DNA of 64,000 nucleotides from Histomonas meleagridis. Its lineage: Eukaryota > Parabasalia > Tritrichomonadida > Dientamoebidae. The first letter of the stretch is position 1. The number at the start of each line of letters is the position of its first letter. The position numbers were made by a program, and so were the translations under genes. The notes beneath the pieces are model-generated. The model saw only the letters and a program-made list of their open reading frames with translations, did no database searches and had not been told where the DNA came from. Below, piece by piece: positions 60,447-64,000 of this stretch. The stretch is from the NCBI GenBank assembly GCA_020186115.1, contig WSYJ01000157.1:496001-560000 (forward strand), given 5' to 3'.

Positions 60447-60466
60447 TTTTACGTTGTTTACTTGAA

Positions 60467-60473
60467 GCCGTTT
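60467..60473 (-). promoter_or_regulatory. Myb-like motif deciding the dolichol kinase start
   Basis: AAACGGC on the minus strand, 20 bp upstream of the ATG at 60446 and downstream of the ATG at 60509. The same GAAGCCGTTTAT context occurs before the coiled-coil gene (58066-58077). Confidence 0.45.
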
Positions 60474-60752
60474 ATTGATAATCAGACCTTTGGATAACAA
60501 TGAGTACATTTCTTATGGTAACCACTTAAAAATAAGGTGAGCTTGTTGTGGCTTATAGCAACAAATAAAAAATCGATTCTTTCACGGTTTAATCAAAATA
60601 TTCTCATAACATAATTCTATGAAAATCATTATTCTCTAGCTCATATAGGACATCTGGCTTAAAGTGCATGTGCCTTAATGTTGGGTTTAGAAATTATTTT
60701 TATTTTTTTTTTTTTTGAAAAAAAGATTGGCTGAAAAAAACATCAAAATTGT

Positions 60753-60974
60753 TTAGTCATATGACATGCTTATTTCGGTTCCCTGATGAATCTCATAGTC
60801 AGAAAGGGTTACAGAATCAACGAGAACTTTATTTGCAATATGAAGACGAATTCTTTCTGGCCTAGTACCAATTTTGAAAGCAACCAAAATTTTAACATCA
60901 CCAATTGTATCATCTTCGTTTACTTTAATCCTTTCTTTGTGTCCAATATTATCATTTACAATGATTTCAATCAT
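60753..60974 (-). CDS. Ubiquitin-like Hub1/UBL5
   Basis: 73 residues from MIEIIVNDNIG, exactly the length of human UBL5. Matches include VNDNIGHKERIKV, DDTIGDVKILVA, the GTRPERIRL strand and VTLSDYEIHQGTEI. Hub1/UBL5 is a non-conjugated ubiquitin-like protein that binds spliceosomal proteins such as Snu66 and modulates splicing; it lacks a C-terminal diglycine, as here (ends SYD). The longer open frame upstream has only a GTG. Finding Hub1 in an intron-poor genome fits retention of a small spliceosome. Confidence 0.9.
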   Translation of the reverse strand: MIEIIVNDNIGHKERIKVNEDDTIGDVKILVAFKIGTRPERIRLHIANKVLVDSVTLSDYEIHQGTEISMSYD

Positions 60975-61130
60975 TATAGTGGCAACTTTTAAATTCCCCT
61001 TTAAACCGCTAATTTTACACTTGTGTTCCACAAGTGGATCCACTTTTCTTTACATTTTTGTTATATCAAAAATTATCAAGCATAGCCTTCTATATAGATG
61101 TATATGTAATTAGATTATTCATCAATCATT

Positions 61131-63507
61131 TCATTTTTCTTTTAAATTGTCTTTTTGTTTCAGTAATTTGGTTATTTGTTTGTAACCTTTTTTATGTGCT
61201 AATCGATGTGCTGTTTTAAATAATTAAAATAATTTCCAAATATTATTTTGAAATAGAAAATTATTAAAATAAATTCTAAATAAAACAACAAAATATTTTT
61301 AGCATTAATATCAATTCCTTCTTGTTCAAGAAGTAATTTAATTATTTCTGTATAACCTTTATAAGATGCATACATAAGTGCTGTTTGAAATAATTTAAAT
61401 AATTTCCAAATATTATTTTGTGATTTGAAATTATTAAAATAAATATTAAATAAAACAAATAAATATCTTTAGCATTAATATCAATTCCTTTTTGTTCAAG
61501 AAGTAATTTAACTATTTCTGTTCTACCATTTTCAGATGCTATTATAAGTGCTGCTTTAAATAATTTAAATAATTTCCAAATATTATTTTGAAATATAAAA
61601 CTATTAAAATAAATATTAAATAAAATAAATAAATATCTTTATTATTAACATCAATACCTTTTTGATTAATAAGTAATTTAGCTATTTCTGTATAATTTCC
61701 TAAAATCGCTAATGTAAGAGCTGATTGAAATAGTTCAAATAATTTTCAATAATTATTATAAGGTATAAAATTATTAAAATAAACAAAAAATAATACAAAT
61801 AAATATTTTTAGCATTAACATCAATACCTTCTTGTTCAAGAAGTAATTTAACTACTGCAGTAAAACCATTTTTAGTTGCCTCTATAAGTGCTGTATTAAA
61901 TAAAGCAAACAATTTTCATATATTATTTTGAAATACGAAACTACAAAAGCAAATAAAAATTAATACAAATAAATTTTATTTTTAGCATTAACATCAATTC
62001 CTTTTTGTTTAAGAAGTAATTTAATTATTTCTATATGACCTTTTGCAGATGCAATCATAAGTGATGTATTAAATAATTTAAATAATTCCCAAATATTATT
62101 TTGTGATTTGAAATTATTTAAATAAATATCAAACAAAAGAAATAAATACTTTCTTTATAATTAACATCAATTCTTTTTTGTTCAAGAAGTAATTTAACTA
62201 TTTCTGTATAACCATATTGAGATGCCATTATAAGTGCTGTTTGAAATATTTTAAATAATTTCCAAATATTATTTTGAAATACCAAATTATTAAAACAAAT
62301 ATCAAATAAAACAAATAAATATCTTGAGCATTAACATCAATTCCTCTTTGTTCTAATATATATTTAACAAGTTAAATGTTTTCTGATTCTACAGAAGAAA
62401 CTAATAAATCTTTTGGAATTAGATGATGTTTTAGAAAATGTTTTAATAGATATAGATTTCCAATTTTTGCTGTTTTATTAATGATTCCATCATTGATTTT
62501 CATTCCTTCTCTCATTAAAAATGTAAAAATTTCATAATTATAATAATTAATACATATCCAACCTAAATTTTCTAATTCTTCTAAGTTATTAGTTGTATCT
62601 AATTTATTTTCATAAAGATATCTAAAGATATCATTTCGATGAAATTCAATTGCTGCTTCATATGCATATTTAAATGTCGAATGATTTTGTTCGCATAAAT
62701 GAATGATTTCTTCATTTCCACCAGCAACTGCATATTCACCTGTTTTTTCTACATTTGCATTGTTCATAAGTAAATATTTAAAACATTTAACTGAAGAAAA
62801 AAATGCTGCATAATCAATTAATGTAACATTTGGTTTGTTAATAAATGAATATCTTTCATAAAGTGATGGTTCAATTTTTTGATTAAAATCAAAATTTGTT
62901 TGTGATGATATTTCTTGAAGTTTTTCTATTTCATCATTTCGAATTATTTTCGCAATTTCACTTGGATTATGTCCTTCTTTAATTAATTGTTTATGAAGTT
63001 CAAAATCATTCTTTGAAAGTTCTTCATAATGATCCATAAAGTATTTTTCCAATGGATCATTATAATTTCTGTTTTTGTTTTCCTCTTCAGTTCTATAGTG
63101 TGCAAAATATTTTGATTGAATGTCTTTAATAATATTTGATTCCACCAAATTTTTTTCAATGAATTTATTCATAAGAAAATTGGATTCTTGCGTTGTTTTA
63201 TCGAGAAGAAAATGTATAAAGGTGTTAAATATTTTGATCTTCTTTGTTTCTTCAATTTTTTCAAGAAAATTTAAATATATCTCAAAATTTTCATTTGGGT
63301 AATAAGTAATATATAATATATAAATTGACTAACTATTATATTAAAAGATAATGGATGATTACTATCAAATTTATCGATTATTAACCTTGATGATTGAATA
63401 ATATTTTCTTCATTCATGTTAAATATTAACTCCTTTATCGATAGTATCATTTCCCACTCATTGGGTAATTTACCTTTTGTCTTTTTCCGCTTATTATGTT
63501 TTTTCAT
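61131..63507 (-). pseudogene. DUF3447/ankyrin-repeat gene with eight spacer-separated modules, broken
   Basis: It starts at the ATG at 63507 (MKKHNKRKKTKG). A one-base slip near 63300 separates the first 70 codons from the rest (NENFEIYLNFLEK onward). The middle (63172-62372) is intact and closely matches the gene at 41.3 kb (DPLEKYFMDHYEELSKNDFELHK; VTLIDYAAFFSSVKCFKYLL). A TAA at 62372-62374 replaces the Glu codon expected in ENIELVKYILEQ. Beyond it, modules continue to a final one (TAHRLAHKKGYKQITKLL) ending in TGA at 61131-61133. Modules keep coding sense, but the frame cannot pass the spacers. Confidence 0.75.
61205..62372 (-). repeat. 170/173-bp ankyrin-module array
   Basis: The same junction base (the G of the minus-strand codon GCA in ACAGCACTT-type junctions, seen as gctg or gatg on plus) occurs at 61210, 61380, 61550, 61720, 61890, 62063 and 62236. 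The intervals are 170, 170, 170, 170, 173 and 173 bp. Each unit is about 90-99 bp of ankyrin code (KLLLEQEGIDVNAK type) plus a roughly 71-80-bp spacer with the phrase aatatttggaaattatttaa on the minus strand. Confidence 0.88.
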
Positions 63508-63689
63508 ATTTCCATGAAAATTTTGAACAAAGATTGAGTATGATAACCGCCATAAAGTGGCAACTCATCAAAAAGTGGTATTGAGAAGGAAATACAAAAC
63601 CTTAAATCGGCCATTATTGCTTTTAACGTACTCTAAAATACTATTAATTGCTTTACAGAAAAGTGAAACAACCGAATGGAAATATTGTA

Positions 63690-63695
63690 AACGGT
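63690..63695 (+). promoter_or_regulatory. Myb-site-like promoter motif (AACGGT)
   Basis: GTAAACGGTCATCAATAAATG: the motif ends 9 bp before the ATG of the partial gene at the window end. Confidence 0.5.
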
Positions 63696-63704
63696 CATCA
63701 ATAA

Positions 63705-64000
63705 ATGGAAGATTGGAAAAAAGAAATAAAGATAAACTTAACTAGCGATCCAACATTTCCTCAAGACTTAGAAATTGATGACATCATTGAATATTTAATG
63801 CCTATTGATAAAAGTAATTTTACTTATACGACATTAAAATTAAATTCTTTTGTATCATACTTTCAAAGTGTTTCATTAACTCTCAACAAAAAACTTAATG
63901 CTGTTGTTCAGTTTGTTGAAGAGACTTCTAAAATACAATTTTCAAAATTGCAAAGCACCAAGAATATCACATCAAGCTTACCATACCAAATGAATGAAAT
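63705..64000 (+). CDS. Partial CDS, unknown (runs off the window)
   Basis: The frame opens at ATG (MEDWKKEIKINLTSDP) and stays open for about 98 codons to the end of the window. Composition is that of a soluble helical protein (EIDDIIEYLMP, then KLNAVVQFVEETSK). No family recognised from this part. The Myb-like motif just upstream supports the start. The short GTG-initiated frame at 63557-63745 is rejected in favour of this one. Confidence 0.65.
   Translation, partial: MEDWKKEIKINLTSDPTFPQDLEIDDIIEYLMPIDKSNFTYTTLKLNSFVSYFQSVSLTLNKKLNAVVQFVEETSKIQFSKLQSTKNITSSLPYQMNE

Noticed and set aside
61030-61219. Short plus-strand ORFs over the UBL5 5' flank and ankyrin end
   Set aside because: Complement of the last ankyrin module and AT-rich flank.

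Overview
The window is AT-rich protist nuclear DNA with long, apparently intron-free genes on both strands. It carries trichomonad hallmarks: BspA-type leucine-rich surface proteins, chlamydial-Pmp-like surface proteins, DUF3447 plus ankyrin multigene families, a mariner element, and Myb-site-like (AACGGT / ACCGTT) promoter motifs close to start codons. The best guess is Tritrichomonas foetus or a close relative. This is inferred from family content; no marker gene proves the species.

Layout. 1-2.2 kb: a partial gene, an O-mannosyltransferase and a divergent endosulfine homologue. 2.5-6.1 kb: the 3' relic of an ankyrin gene, then a catalytically degenerate PPDK-like protein. 6.5-8.5 kb: tRNAs for Ile, Leu and Gln around a Sep15/SelM-like secreted protein. 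8.5-15.2 kb: a Pmp-like surface protein, a structured-RNA candidate, a small orphan, a BspA-like protein and an ERK7-type MAP kinase. 16-25 kb: one giant HECT ligase. 25-32 kb: POC1, an RNFT-like RING protein, a broken DUF3447/ankyrin gene and an LRR protein. 32.7-40.7 kb: a CAMK-like kinase, a membrane-anchored toroid protein, tRNA-Ser, a TA microsatellite, DZIP1, a fusion of a cDPG-synthetase-like P-loop protein with a DUF6602-like nuclease fold, and a 69-bp minisatellite protein. 41-46 kb: accessory DNA with a broken ankyrin gene, a surface-protein relic and a complete mariner with perfect 24-bp inverted repeats. 46.8-61 kb: dense housekeeping genes (WDR11, PAP2, a small membrane protein, ubinuclein, TSR1, a small basic protein, NAXE, a pseudo-GTPase, a coiled-coil protein, dolichol kinase, UBL5/Hub1). 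61-63.5 kb: another broken ankyrin gene. The window ends in a partial gene.

Themes. Four genes (ERK7, POC1, DZIP1, WDR11) belong to families linked to basal bodies or cilia, as expected for a flagellate. Dolichol kinase and the O-mannosyltransferase belong to one glycosylation route. Divergent gene pairs share very short promoters carrying the Myb-like motif. The oddest structure is in the ankyrin loci: repeat modules are separated by untranslatable AT-rich spacers at the same place in every ankyrin repeat, with a base period of 170 bp in two separate loci. The best candidate for an undescribed protein system is the P-loop/nuclease fusion at 37.9-40.2 kb.
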